Notes under the pieces: generated by a model
Seen by the model: the letters and a program-made list of their open reading frames with translations, nothing else
What the model was told of the DNA's origin: nothing
Database searches by the model: none
NCBI GenBank assembly: GCA_013398295.1
Contig: VZSF01001220.1
Location: 206,193 to 270,192, forward strand
From: Chionis minor
Lineage: Eukaryota > Chordata > Aves > Charadriiformes > Chionididae
Reading direction: 5' to 3'
DNA length: 64,000 nt
Shown: in pieces, positions 60,901-64,000 of the stretch
How the letters are laid out: each line of letters opens with the position of its first letter
Position numbering within the stretch: position 1 is the first letter of the stretch
Position numbers and translations under genes: made by a program

Positions 60901-62538
60901 TGCCCTTAAGTGGTGTGCATAAATGCACTGAGGTGGATGTAAAATTCCTTCAGAAGCTCAGCAGTTTTGAGTGCATTTCCACTTTATTCAGTAAATATGA
61001 CCCTTAATGGAACCATGCATAGCTCAGGCTTTGCAAAGATTACATTCCTATCTGCTATTTTGTCATGCTCTTAATTAAAATGCACATGTGAGTTGTTTCT
61101 TGGATTTTTGTTATCTTAACAGCAACTGTTTTACTGTTCTAGTTGATTAACAATCTTCTCAAATAAAAGGTGGAAAAGTCTGCATGTATTTCTCTATTCA
61201 GACCTGTGTAGAAGCCAATGTTCAACATTATTAATGGAAGCTCTGAAACAAAAAGCTAGGAAACGTACACATAACCAATTATGCCTAATAAAGGGGAGCT
61301 TGCTAGTTTTACTGTTGAATCAATGAAATGCACAAGTGATCCAGTGACAACTGTTTGTAATATCTATATATACTTTTTAAAAGGACCAAAAGACTTATTG
61401 TGGATGTGATACGAGCACAGCCAGGGGATACACTCTTAGAAATATTAGAAACACCAGCCACTGCACAACAGGTAAGTACTATACTGTGCCTAAATAGGGA
61501 AGAAAGTACATATTTTATTATAGCTATCTGAGAGCCATAACATACCTTTGATAGCTTTCTCCTCTGCTTTATAACAATGAAATCATTGTTGCTGTTTTTA
61601 CACATCTAGAGCCCTCAAAATGTGAGACTTGCACGTTTTCTTTTACTGTATAATTGGTTACAGCTTCAGAGGAAAGAAAAGTTAAGTCTTGCTGTCAACT
61701 AGCACAACTAGAATAAGAATTTTTCTTCCTTTACATTTTTTGAAAGCAAGGTCTCTTTTCTCCTATGCTATAATACAATCAAATAGTCTGAAATGAATCC
61801 TTCTGCTAGATTTTTTTTTTCCTCATGAACTTGAGTATCTCTGCTCAAGTTCCCTGAAACCTAGTTTATTTGCTTAAGCACTACAAGCAAACATCTGCAA
61901 TTCTTGGTATGGGAATTGAGTGGGAAGAACTCCCAGTTGAAGACTTCCCTGTAGATACTGACACACAAAGCTACATCCCAATAATGTGCACATTTTAATT
62001 TTCCTCAGCGTGTGTATGTGTGCATGTGTATGTAGGGGACACACTGTGAGATCTGCACAGTCTTCCCACAACTAAGTGAAGACGTTGTTGATTTTAGACA
62101 TGTTTTGATTAACTGAAATACATGTCTAGGTATTGGGATTAGTTACATGAGGTATGCCAAAAGGCATAGTAAATGGAGCATTTTCAGATCATGTGGTAAA
62201 AGAATATAAATAAAGCCTGCACCTTAATTCTTGATAATCTCCTTTGTGAATTCAATGTACTTGAATACCTAACTGTTATCGCGACCTGGAAAATAACTGT
62301 TCTGGATTTTATTTTTTTTACACAGGAATCTGTGCATTTGAAACTTGTAGAAAAACGTGCCATCTTAGATTCCAAAACTCCAGAGAAAATGAAGCACAGT
62401 CAGTCTATTTTTGAAGATGGGCAGCTACCTATAGAACAAAAGAAAAGGAAAATTCAGAGAAATCTCCGGACATTGGAACAAGCAGGACTAGTGTCTTCGG
62501 CAACTAAGTACCAAGAAATTATAAATGAGATTGCTAAG
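3779..62538 (+). CDS. IQGAP2: IQGAP2, 32 internal coding exons (partial at both ends)
   Basis: Scaffold protein that binds GTP-loaded Rac1 and Cdc42, calmodulin and F-actin at the cell cortex (family knowledge). Exons: 3779-3935, 5184-5261, 7065-7141, 11074-11141, 11504-11617, 15560-15738, 16402-16489, 17047-17210, 17734-17821, 20274-20437, 20977-21137, 23462-23586, 25702-25865, 34183-34273, 40324-40485, 41735-41877, 42840-43010, 44209-44292, 44979-45050, 45215-45284, 45608-45816, 46541-46690, 47491-47654, 48312-48536, 49147-49287, 49629-49713, 51338-51570, 53735-53867, 56926-57028, 57907-58048, 61384-61471, 62326-62538. They total 4306 nt with matching phases and no stop. Domains by residue: CH 1 to about 110, internal repeats about 165-625, WW 633-658, IQ motifs 700-800, GAP-related about 880-1250, then the start of the C-terminal region. 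IQGAP2 rather than IQGAP1 or 3 is chosen from paralogue-specific segments (such as [16 protein letters not shown] and KMKHSQS) and the nested F2RL2. The start codon and C-terminus are outside the window. Confidence 0.96.
5184..5261 (+). CDS. IQGAP2: IQGAP2 exon 2 (CH domain)
   Basis: Phase 0 at both ends, 26 codons (residues 53-78), acceptor after aatag, donor gtaagt. It encodes [10 protein letters not shown] and [14 protein letters not shown], the central helices of the CH domain. The following intron 5262-7064 holds a pyrimidine-rich, GC-richer stretch around 5640-6060 and no recognisable gene. Confidence 0.96.
7065..7141 (+). CDS. IQGAP2: IQGAP2 exon 3 (CH domain)
   Basis: The acceptor follows ttttttag and the donor is gtaatt. 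It encodes residues 79-103 ([18 protein letters not shown] then IYCIHAL) plus two bases of Ser104. This is the strongly conserved CH segment of IQGAPs. Confidence 0.96.
7142..11073. other. IQGAP2 intron 3
   Basis: 3.9 kb of AT-rich intron. I see short A/C-rich tracts around 9146-9172 but no exon, RNA gene or clear interspersed repeat. Confidence 0.6.
11074..11141 (+). CDS. IQGAP2: IQGAP2 exon 4 (CH domain)
   Basis: One base completes Ser104. The exon then encodes [19 protein letters not shown] (within residues 105-126) and one base of Glu127, with donor gtaata. Pattern and length match the CH domain end in IQGAPs. The 362-bp intron 11142-11503 holds nothing notable. Confidence 0.96.
11504..11617 (+). 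CDS. IQGAP2: IQGAP2 exon 5 (end of CH domain and linker)
   Basis: Residues 127-165 include [15 protein letters not shown] and [20 protein letters not shown], the conserved segment after the CH domain. The acceptor follows gaacag and the donor is gtaagt. It leaves one base of Leu165. Confidence 0.96.
12070..12140 (+). mobile_element. CR1 LINE 3'-end fragment (sense)
   Basis: Reads GGTTGGAACTTGATGATC, TTTAAGGTCCCTTCCAAC and CATTCTATGATA, the typical 3' terminus of avian CR1 elements. Only the last 70 or so bases are clear; the extent upstream is uncertain. Confidence 0.85.
13650..13890 (-). mobile_element. CR1 LINE 3' fragment (antisense)
   Basis: Begins with CATAGAATACAGCAAGTTGG and AAGGGACCCATAAGGATC, the reverse complement of a CR1 3' end. 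It continues through a diverged CR1 3' region to about the TCCAATCTGAACTTTCCC stretch. It is 5'-truncated and non-coding. Confidence 0.85.
15560..15738 (+). CDS. IQGAP2: IQGAP2 exon 6 (internal repeat 1)
   Basis: Two bases complete Leu165. Residues 166-224 include [19 protein letters not shown], then [16 protein letters not shown] and [19 protein letters not shown]. This is the first roughly 55-residue unit of the IQGAP internal repeats. Phase is 1 in and 0 out, with donor gtagtg. The intron 15739-16401 contains a perfect AT-rich inverted repeat at 15810-15841. Confidence 0.96.
15810..15841. repeat. AT-rich perfect inverted repeat
   Basis: A 13-base arm TTTTTAAAATTAA (15810-15822), a six-base spacer and the exact reverse complement (15829-15841). 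It lies 72 bases after exon 6, so the pre-mRNA could form an A-U hairpin. Confidence 0.85.
16402..16489 (+). CDS. IQGAP2: IQGAP2 exon 7 (internal repeat linker)
   Basis: 29 codons (residues 225-253) plus one base. It encodes [20 protein letters not shown] and then NINKIN, a hallmark IQGAP linker. Phase is 0 in and 1 out, 88 nt, the same size and phase as exon 9. The intron 16490-17046 shows nothing. Confidence 0.96.
17047..17210 (+). CDS. IQGAP2: IQGAP2 exon 8 (internal repeat 2, IQGAP1-like)
   Basis: 164 nt, phase 1 in and 0 out. Residues 255-308 include [20 protein letters not shown], then [20 protein letters not shown] and CDSKEQKMQ. The unit matches the IQGAP1 repeat containing an NSDWYL-like motif. 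A second in-frame GT donor lies 12 bases downstream (end 17222) and would add VMEQ. I prefer the upstream donor because KMQ followed directly by exon 9 aligns better with IQGAP1. The intron 17211-17733 is otherwise empty. Confidence 0.88.
17734..17821 (+). CDS. IQGAP2: IQGAP2 exon 9 (internal repeat linker)
   Basis: 88 nt, phase 0 in and 1 out. Residues 309-337 include [20 protein letters not shown] and NAEAEAHKL. It is similar in position to the IQGAP1 stretch after its second repeat, and much less conserved than its neighbours. The acceptor follows ccgttag and the donor is gtgagt. Exons 8 and 9 form a cassette whose removal would keep the frame. Confidence 0.87.
17822..20273. other. IQGAP2 intron 9
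   Basis: 2.5 kb. It contains a short A-rich/(AT)n tract at about 18298-18335 and no recognisable gene or transposable element. Confidence 0.6.
18298..18335. repeat. A-rich tract followed by (AT)n microsatellite
   Basis: A run of A, CCC, a run of A, then about eight AT units. Simple low-complexity sequence. Confidence 0.9.
20274..20437 (+). CDS. IQGAP2: IQGAP2 exon 10 (internal repeat 3)
   Basis: 164 nt, phase 1 in and 0 out, like exons 8 and 13. Residues 339-392 include [19 protein letters not shown], then [20 protein letters not shown] and [18 protein letters not shown] is highly characteristic of IQGAPs. Donor gtaaga. The intron 20438-20976 shows nothing. Confidence 0.96.
20977..21137 (+). 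CDS. IQGAP2: IQGAP2 exon 11 (internal repeat 4, first part)
   Basis: Residues 393-445 include [20 protein letters not shown] and LNQALENKD, plus two bases of Arg446. The [12 protein letters not shown] segment is conserved across IQGAP1-3. The acceptor follows cctacag and the donor is gtaaag. Confidence 0.96.
21138..23461. other. IQGAP2 intron 11
   Basis: 2.3 kb. A 152-codon minus-strand open frame (21533-21991) is composition-driven and unrecognised. I see no repeats or RNA genes. Confidence 0.6.
23462..23586 (+). CDS. IQGAP2: IQGAP2 exon 12 (internal repeat 4, second part)
   Basis: One base completes Arg446. Residues 447-487 include [20 protein letters not shown] and [20 protein letters not shown], the last being a signature of IQGAPs. 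Donor gtaagt, phase 1 out. Confidence 0.96.
23587..25701. other. IQGAP2 intron 12
   Basis: 2.1 kb with T-rich tracts around 23938-23995 and 24210-24232. A 176-codon minus-strand open frame (24579-25109) resembles no family I know. No transposable element recognised. Confidence 0.6.
25702..25865 (+). CDS. IQGAP2: IQGAP2 exon 13 (internal repeat 5)
   Basis: 164 nt, phase 1 in and 0 out. Residues 489-542 include [19 protein letters not shown], then [14 protein letters not shown] and [15 protein letters not shown]. The donor gttaga is weaker than its neighbours' (T at +3). It opens the 8.3-kb intron that carries F2RL2 on the other strand. Confidence 0.95.
25866..29180. other. IQGAP2 intron 13, part before F2RL2
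   Basis: 3.3 kb between exon 13 and the 3' side of the antisense F2RL2. A 144-codon + strand open frame (28496-28930) is unrecognised and probably overlaps the F2RL2 3' untranslated region. I see no repeats. Confidence 0.55.
28722..28727 (-). terminator. Possible distal F2RL2 polyadenylation signal (AATAAA)
   Basis: Canonical AATAAA on the minus strand about 540 bases downstream of the F2RL2 stop. Confidence 0.3.
29184..29189 (-). terminator. Possible F2RL2 polyadenylation signal (ATTAAA)
   Basis: ATTAAA on the minus strand about 77 bases after the stop. A canonical AATAAA lies further down at 28727-28722. Sequence alone does not decide which is used. Confidence 0.3.
29266..30347 (-). CDS. 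F2RL2: F2RL2 exon 2 (extracellular domain, 7TM, stop)
   Basis: The acceptor is the CAG whose complement is at 30348-30350; one base from exon 1 plus AA makes Glu20. The exon continues [19 protein letters not shown] and runs open to TGA at 29268-29266. An alternative AG six bases further upstream would add two residues. The 7TM core carries PAR signatures [16 protein letters not shown] and SNIILIIHH. Confidence 0.95.
29266..32050 (-). CDS. F2RL2: F2RL2, protease-activated receptor 3 (two exons)
   Basis: Class A G-protein-coupled receptor activated by thrombin cleavage; in mammals PAR3 can act as a cofactor for PAR4. CDS joins 32050-31993 and 30347-29266 (minus strand), giving 379 residues against 374 in human. 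Visible features: signal peptide at 1-19; cleavage site IK35/T36FRG with tethered ligand TFRGI; an acidic/aromatic hirudin-like stretch at 44-56 (DYDYIPPY); NGS, NDS and NNT glycosylation sequons; seven hydrophobic segments; SRY at 190-192 in place of DRY; TM3 Cys166 and loop-2 CHDV at 245-248; DPFLY in TM7 (352-356). The cytoplasmic tail is short. It lies wholly inside IQGAP2 intron 13, antisense, an arrangement known from mammals. Splice sites are GT-AG with matching phase 1. Confidence 0.96.
31993..32050 (-). CDS. F2RL2: F2RL2 exon 1 (start codon and signal peptide)
   Basis: On the minus strand the ATG is at 32050-32048. It encodes [19 protein letters not shown] plus one base, then a consensus donor gtaagt. 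The hydrophobic core followed by small residues fits a cleavable signal peptide, and a short first exon of this kind is typical of PAR genes. The 1.65-kb intron 30348-31992 shows nothing else. Confidence 0.92.
32112..32134. promoter_or_regulatory. GC-armed inverted repeat upstream of the F2RL2 start
   Basis: TGCGGGG, a nine-base T-rich spacer and CCCCGCA. It begins 62 bases upstream of the F2RL2 ATG, in what should be its 5' untranslated region or core promoter. No TATA box is apparent nearby. A regulatory role is inference only. Confidence 0.35.
32765..32816. repeat. Polypyrimidine tract (C/T-rich)
   Basis: About 50 bases of almost pure CT on the + strand (purine-rich on the F2RL2 sense strand), about 0.7 kb upstream of the F2RL2 start. 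Confidence 0.9.
32825..34182. other. IQGAP2 intron 13, part after F2RL2
   Basis: 1.4 kb between the region upstream of F2RL2 and exon 14. No gene, repeat or RNA gene recognised. Confidence 0.5.
34183..34273 (+). CDS. IQGAP2: IQGAP2 exon 14 (internal repeat linker)
   Basis: 91 nt, phase 0 in and 1 out. Residues 543-572 include [27 protein letters not shown] is a constant IQGAP motif. The acceptor follows tttttccag and the donor is gtaagc. Confidence 0.96.
34274..40323. other. IQGAP2 intron 14
   Basis: 6 kb. Its main content is a truncated CR1 LINE at about 36975-38511. The flanks, 34274-36974 and 38512-40323, contain no recognisable gene. Confidence 0.7.
36975..38511 (+). mobile_element. CR1 LINE, 5'-truncated, broken reverse-transcriptase ORF
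   Basis: Non-LTR retrotransposon relic. Translated segments include [10 protein letters not shown], then [50 protein letters not shown] (the reverse-transcriptase active-site box, usually FADD) and a C-terminal [12 protein letters not shown] region. Frame breaks and stops interrupt it early, near 37472 (stop), around 37550 and near 38120. The 3' end carries GGTCCCTTCCAGATTCTGTG and eight-base repeats ending near 38511. It lacks the 5' part (ORF1 and endonuclease), so it cannot be active. The upstream boundary is approximate. Confidence 0.93.
40324..40485 (+). CDS. IQGAP2: IQGAP2 exon 15 (internal repeat 6)
   Basis: 162 nt, phase 1 in and out. Residues 574-626 include [15 protein letters not shown], then [20 protein letters not shown] and [18 protein letters not shown] is conserved in IQGAPs at the last internal repeat. 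Donor gtaaca. The intron 40486-41734 has no recognisable content. Confidence 0.96.
41735..41877 (+). CDS. IQGAP2: IQGAP2 exon 16 (degenerate WW domain)
   Basis: Residues 627-674 include [17 protein letters not shown], then [13 protein letters not shown] and [10 protein letters not shown]. The first WW tryptophan (W633), the aromatic YDFYYN block and P658 are present. The position of the second tryptophan, 22 residues after the first, is Cys655 (TGT at 41818-41820). The WW region of IQGAPs is reported to bind ERK (known for IQGAP1). The intron 41878-42839 shows nothing. Confidence 0.94.
42840..43010 (+). CDS. IQGAP2: IQGAP2 exon 17 (IQ motif 1, start of IQ 2)
   Basis: Residues 675-731, phase 0 both ends. 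[20 protein letters not shown] leads into IQ motif 1 (L700 Q701 ... R705 G706 ... R710), a good match to IQxxxRGxxxR. The exon ends in IKIQ, the first two residues of IQ motif 2. The intron 43011-44208 contains a C-rich tract near 43665-43698. Confidence 0.96.
44209..44292 (+). CDS. IQGAP2: IQGAP2 exon 18 (IQ motif 2)
   Basis: 28 codons, residues 732-759: [16 protein letters not shown] then GNVAAIVK. With the preceding IQ this gives [11 protein letters not shown], a conserved calmodulin-binding IQ motif. The intron 44293-44978 shows nothing. Confidence 0.95.
44979..45050 (+). CDS. IQGAP2: IQGAP2 exon 19 (IQ motif 3, degenerate)
   Basis: 24 codons, residues 760-783: [18 protein letters not shown] then QYFKDH. 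The IQ is kept, but the RG pair is KM and the final basic residue is Lys, so calmodulin binding by this motif may be weak. Donor gtaagt. Confidence 0.95.
45215..45284 (+). CDS. IQGAP2: IQGAP2 exon 20 (IQ motif 4)
   Basis: Residues 784-806 include [19 protein letters not shown], with [11 protein letters not shown] as the fourth IQ motif, plus one base of the next codon. The acceptor follows ccttccag and the donor is gtaagt. The intron 45285-45607 shows nothing. Confidence 0.95.
45608..45816 (+). CDS. IQGAP2: IQGAP2 exon 21 (region before GAP-related domain)
   Basis: Residues 808-876 include [19 protein letters not shown], then [20 protein letters not shown] and [16 protein letters not shown]. 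Nearly identical to IQGAP1/2 in this constant region. Donor gtcagc. Confidence 0.97.
45888..46067 (-). mobile_element. CR1 LINE 3' fragment (antisense)
   Basis: Reads GAGGCTGGAAGGGACCTCTG, then GTCAGCTGGTCCAATCCCC and later TCCACAACCTCCCTGAGCAA, the reverse complement of a CR1 3' region. It sits about 70 bases after exon 21 in intron 21 (45817-46540). Confidence 0.9.
46541..46690 (+). CDS. IQGAP2: IQGAP2 exon 22 (GAP-related domain, N-terminal part)
   Basis: 50 codons, residues 877-926: [20 protein letters not shown], then [20 protein letters not shown] and YLLQ. The [11 protein letters not shown] segment varies between paralogues. The intron 46691-47490 shows nothing. Confidence 0.97.
47491..47654 (+). 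CDS. IQGAP2: IQGAP2 exon 23 (GAP-related domain)
   Basis: Residues 927-980 include [20 protein letters not shown] and [20 protein letters not shown]. In RasGAPs this region carries the catalytic arginine finger in a TLFR-like loop; here TLYNYASN has none, as in all IQGAPs, which bind but do not stimulate Rho GTPases. Codon 981 is split and reads Asn where I recall Lys in human. The intron 47655-48311 shows nothing. Confidence 0.97.
48312..48536 (+). CDS. IQGAP2: IQGAP2 exon 24 (GAP-related domain)
   Basis: Residues 982-1055 include [24 protein letters not shown] sequence, then [20 protein letters not shown] and [13 protein letters not shown]. One of the most conserved IQGAP segments. The intron 48537-49146 shows nothing. 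Confidence 0.97.
49147..49287 (+). CDS. IQGAP2: IQGAP2 exon 25 (GAP-related domain)
   Basis: Residues 1056-1102 include [19 protein letters not shown] and [19 protein letters not shown], plus two bases of Pro1103. Donor gtaagt. The intron 49288-49628 shows nothing. Confidence 0.96.
49629..49713 (+). CDS. IQGAP2: IQGAP2 exon 26 (GAP-related domain)
   Basis: Residues 1103-1131 include [18 protein letters not shown] then [10 protein letters not shown]. The acceptor follows acatgtag and the donor is gtagac. The intron 49714-51337 is AT-rich with no recognised element. Confidence 0.97.
51338..51570 (+). CDS. IQGAP2: IQGAP2 exon 27 (GAP-related domain core)
   Basis: Longest exon here, residues 1132-1208. 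It encodes [20 protein letters not shown], the IQGAP version of the RasGAP FLRxxxPA signature, then [20 protein letters not shown] and [17 protein letters not shown]. Confidence 0.98.
52550..52925. repeat. Possible old decayed CR1/L2-like repeat (antisense)
   Basis: Intron 27 (51571-53734). Stretches such as CTTGATTGTACCCCTCAGC, TTTTCCTCTCCAAACTGAGG and AATTTGTTCAAGCCCTTCTT resemble the reverse complement of 3' regions of old CR1/L2-type LINEs. Similarity is by eye and limits are vague. The rest of the intron shows nothing. Confidence 0.4.
53735..53867 (+). CDS. IQGAP2: IQGAP2 exon 28 (end of GAP-related domain)
   Basis: Residues 1209-1253 include [20 protein letters not shown], then [20 protein letters not shown] and Ser. 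KPVIYIS.EEI is an IQGAP hallmark. The acceptor follows tctctcag and the donor is gtaagt. Confidence 0.97.
54477..54511. repeat. A-rich (AAG/AAAG) low-complexity tract
   Basis: Purine-only run of A with interspersed G, followed by CCCCC and further A runs. Confidence 0.9.
56328..56670 (-). mobile_element. CR1 LINE 3' fragment (antisense)
   Basis: Starts with AGAATCACAGAATGTTAAGG and GTTGGAAGGGACCTCTAGGG (reverse complement of a CR1 3' end) and continues through the 3' region to about 56670. About 340 bases, 5'-truncated. Chance open frames within it are not genes. Confidence 0.94.
56926..57028 (+). CDS. IQGAP2: IQGAP2 exon 29 (after GAP-related domain)
   Basis: Residues 1254-1287 include [20 protein letters not shown] then [10 protein letters not shown], plus one base of Gly1288. 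VESFLGEGA across the junction favours IQGAP2 over IQGAP1 (which I recall as IESLIGES). The intron 57029-57906 shows nothing. Confidence 0.96.
57907..58048 (+). CDS. IQGAP2: IQGAP2 exon 30 (start of C-terminal region)
   Basis: Residues 1288-1334 include [20 protein letters not shown], then [20 protein letters not shown] and LKSLMIK. The acceptor follows ttttcag and the donor is gtaagt. Confidence 0.96.
58049..61383. other. IQGAP2 intron 30
   Basis: 3.3 kb. It contains an A run at about 59327-59341 and a locally GC-richer stretch at about 59790-60110 that is open in several frames but resembles nothing I know. No transposable element recognised. Confidence 0.6.
61384..61471 (+). CDS. IQGAP2: IQGAP2 exon 31 (RasGAP C-terminal region)
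   Basis: Residues 1335-1364 include [20 protein letters not shown] then LETPATAQQ, the conserved start of the RasGAP_C region. The acceptor is the AG at 61382-61383 and the donor is gtaagt. The intron 61472-62325 shows nothing. Confidence 0.96.
62326..62538 (+). CDS. IQGAP2: IQGAP2 exon 32 (RasGAP C-terminal region, last visible)
   Basis: 71 codons, residues 1365-1435, phase 0 both ends: [20 protein letters not shown], then [20 protein letters not shown] and [10 protein letters not shown]. It is followed by donor gtaaac. The next expected exon (DIRNQ...-like, the rest of RasGAP_C, about 170 residues to the stop) is beyond the window. Confidence 0.96.
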
Positions 62539-64000
62539 GTAAACGGAGCATGTTTCCCTATATATTGATGGTTTTTAGGCATATAACCTAAATCCATTCC
62601 AGCCAGAGATGTGCAATATACATTTTCCAGAGAATGCTACACTAAATTGCTGAAGTATCCACATGAGAAGCAAACAATTTTTGTTTGCTGAAAAAAATAA
62701 GTGAAAGACAGTATTCTCATGCATAACTACCTGAAATGAGTAACATAGACCTGTAAACTTTGTTTTCTAGATTTGATACTGATGAGGTTTTAACTTCTCC
62801 AGTACAATGTGTTTCATTATAACTTTATTTTTAAAGGAATCAGAATTACCCATTAGTGTTTCAATTAATAATTAAGGTAGTCTTGGTAAGGTTTAAAAAG
62901 ACTTGGAAAAAACCAAAACAAAAAACAACAAAATACTCTGTATTTGGTATTAACACTGATCTGCACTGCTTGGGCAGGACACAAGGACAATAGTGGGCTA
63001 ATGCAGTGCCCATCCTGGGGTTGATAGTGCACTCGGCCTGTTTTGTACAAGTCAGCAAATCCTGCTCCGAATCTGCACCCAACACTGGCTGTGAGAATCT
63101 TAATGTATTGGATTATCTTCAATTAGTCCTGAGTAATACTGGATTATATTTAATTACTCATGAGTAAATTACTCATAGCTCACACAAGTGATTTATGTAT
63201 TATAAATATGTATTTTTTTAAAGTTGCAAATACACTTGAATAGTTGAGTAAACTACTCGTGAGCTAAGTCTAGTACAATTAAGTACGTCATGTTGTATCT
63301 ACTATGAAGTGCCACTGTAAAGCCCTGCTCAGTTCAGGTGTTGGCATCTGCTTCTGCTTGAGACAAAACCATCCCATGAATATATTCAGTGCCCTACTCT
63401 TTTTTACTTCTACCTATAAGCCCAGATGCTTTGTTTTGAGCTGTTAAGGCAATTTGAAGATCGGGATGAGCCTTGGGACTGGAAGTTGCTTTTACTTTCG
63501 ACTGCTGCAACTCGATCATTACATTCAACCCAAGCTCTAGTTTAGCAGCAGCTAGTTCTCACGTAGTAGGAGCCCAAGTTCTCATTTCTCAGCCCTCTCA
63601 CCAGATGCTAGCTGTGAGAAAGCTTCCATTTATAGCATGAAGACAAGGTCTTCCTTATGACTTCCGCACCTGTACTGCCCTGCACCACCACAGCAGAGTT
63701 TAAGATACCACCACCTGTATACATGCCTAGTAATGGGATTGTTGTCTCCCATGCAGTCATACAAACTGTAGTACTCACTACTGATTCCCCCCCCTCACTA
63801 GGGGGGAATGGATACAGGTGCCTATCAGAAGAGGCAAAGTAAACCCATCGCAGCCCTCCTCACCTTTCTGTTTGCCTGTGCACAATAAATATGGCGCACT
63901 GGAGGTTGAGGGTGAGGAGAATAACAAGATAGAAGAAACAGAATCTAGGGGGTCGACTAAAGTAAATCAGTCCCCCTCTCGCGTTAGAACATGTACCCTA
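62539..64000. other. IQGAP2 intron 32 (incomplete)
   Basis: No exon seen. The last 350 bases (from about 63640) are less AT-rich, include the inverted repeat at 63784-63809 and do not match a repeat family I recognise. Confidence 0.6.
63784..63809. repeat. Inverted repeat with C/G arms
   Basis: ATTCCCCCC, an eight-base spacer and GGGGGGAAT (nine-base perfect arms). Could form a hairpin in the IQGAP2 pre-mRNA. Confidence 0.8.

Noticed and set aside
3779..62538. Assignment to IQGAP1 or IQGAP3 because of the extra internal repeat
   Set aside because: The C-terminal half matches IQGAP2-specific segments, and F2RL2 is nested in the gene as in mammalian IQGAP2.
1..64000. CRISPR arrays, operons, bacterial mobile elements
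   Set aside because: The sequence is plainly vertebrate intron-exon DNA. No array of spaced direct repeats was seen.

Overview
This is eukaryotic, vertebrate DNA, most likely from a bird. Coding sequence is split into short exons with GT-AG introns. The only interspersed repeats I recognise are CR1-type LINE fragments; I see no Alu, B1 or L1-like sequence. CR1 dominance with fairly compact introns points to a bird (or, less likely, another sauropsid). I cannot name the species.

Almost the whole window is one gene on the + strand: IQGAP2, a Rac1/Cdc42-binding scaffold protein. I could place 32 consecutive internal coding exons between 3779 and 62538. All have AG acceptors and GT donors, all junction phases agree, and together they give one open frame of 1435 codons plus one leading base. 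The first exon(s), encoding about 50 residues before the calponin-homology (CH) domain, lie upstream of base 1. The last exons, encoding the rest of the RasGAP C-terminal region, lie beyond base 64000. Domain order is CH domain (exons 1-5 of this window), the IQGAP internal repeats (exons 6-15), a degenerate WW domain (exon 16), four IQ calmodulin-binding motifs (exons 17-20), the GAP-related domain (about exons 21-28) and the start of the C-terminal region (exons 29-32). Residue numbers in the entries count from the first complete codon in the window (Trp at 3780).

A second gene, F2RL2 (protease-activated receptor 3, PAR3), lies antisense inside the 8.3-kb intron 13. It has two exons: a signal-peptide exon at 31993-32050, and one carrying the thrombin-cleavage/tethered-ligand region and the seven-transmembrane domain at 29266-30347. 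The nested arrangement is known in mammals.

The remaining sequence is intron. It holds one long, 5'-truncated, broken CR1 LINE (about 36975-38511), four shorter CR1 pieces (near 12070, 13650, 45890 and 56328), a probably much older decayed repeat (about 52550-52925), several low-complexity tracts and a few inverted repeats.

Most interesting points: (1) a phase-symmetric exon pair (exons 8-9, 252 nt) encodes an extra internal repeat that resembles IQGAP1 and that, from memory and length arithmetic, human IQGAP2 appears to lack; (2) the second signature tryptophan of the WW domain is a cysteine; (3) exon boundaries repeat along with the protein repeats, suggesting growth by exon-pair duplication; (4) the nested PAR3 keeps a thrombin-type cleavage site and tethered ligand. 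I found no clear evidence of a wholly new system.
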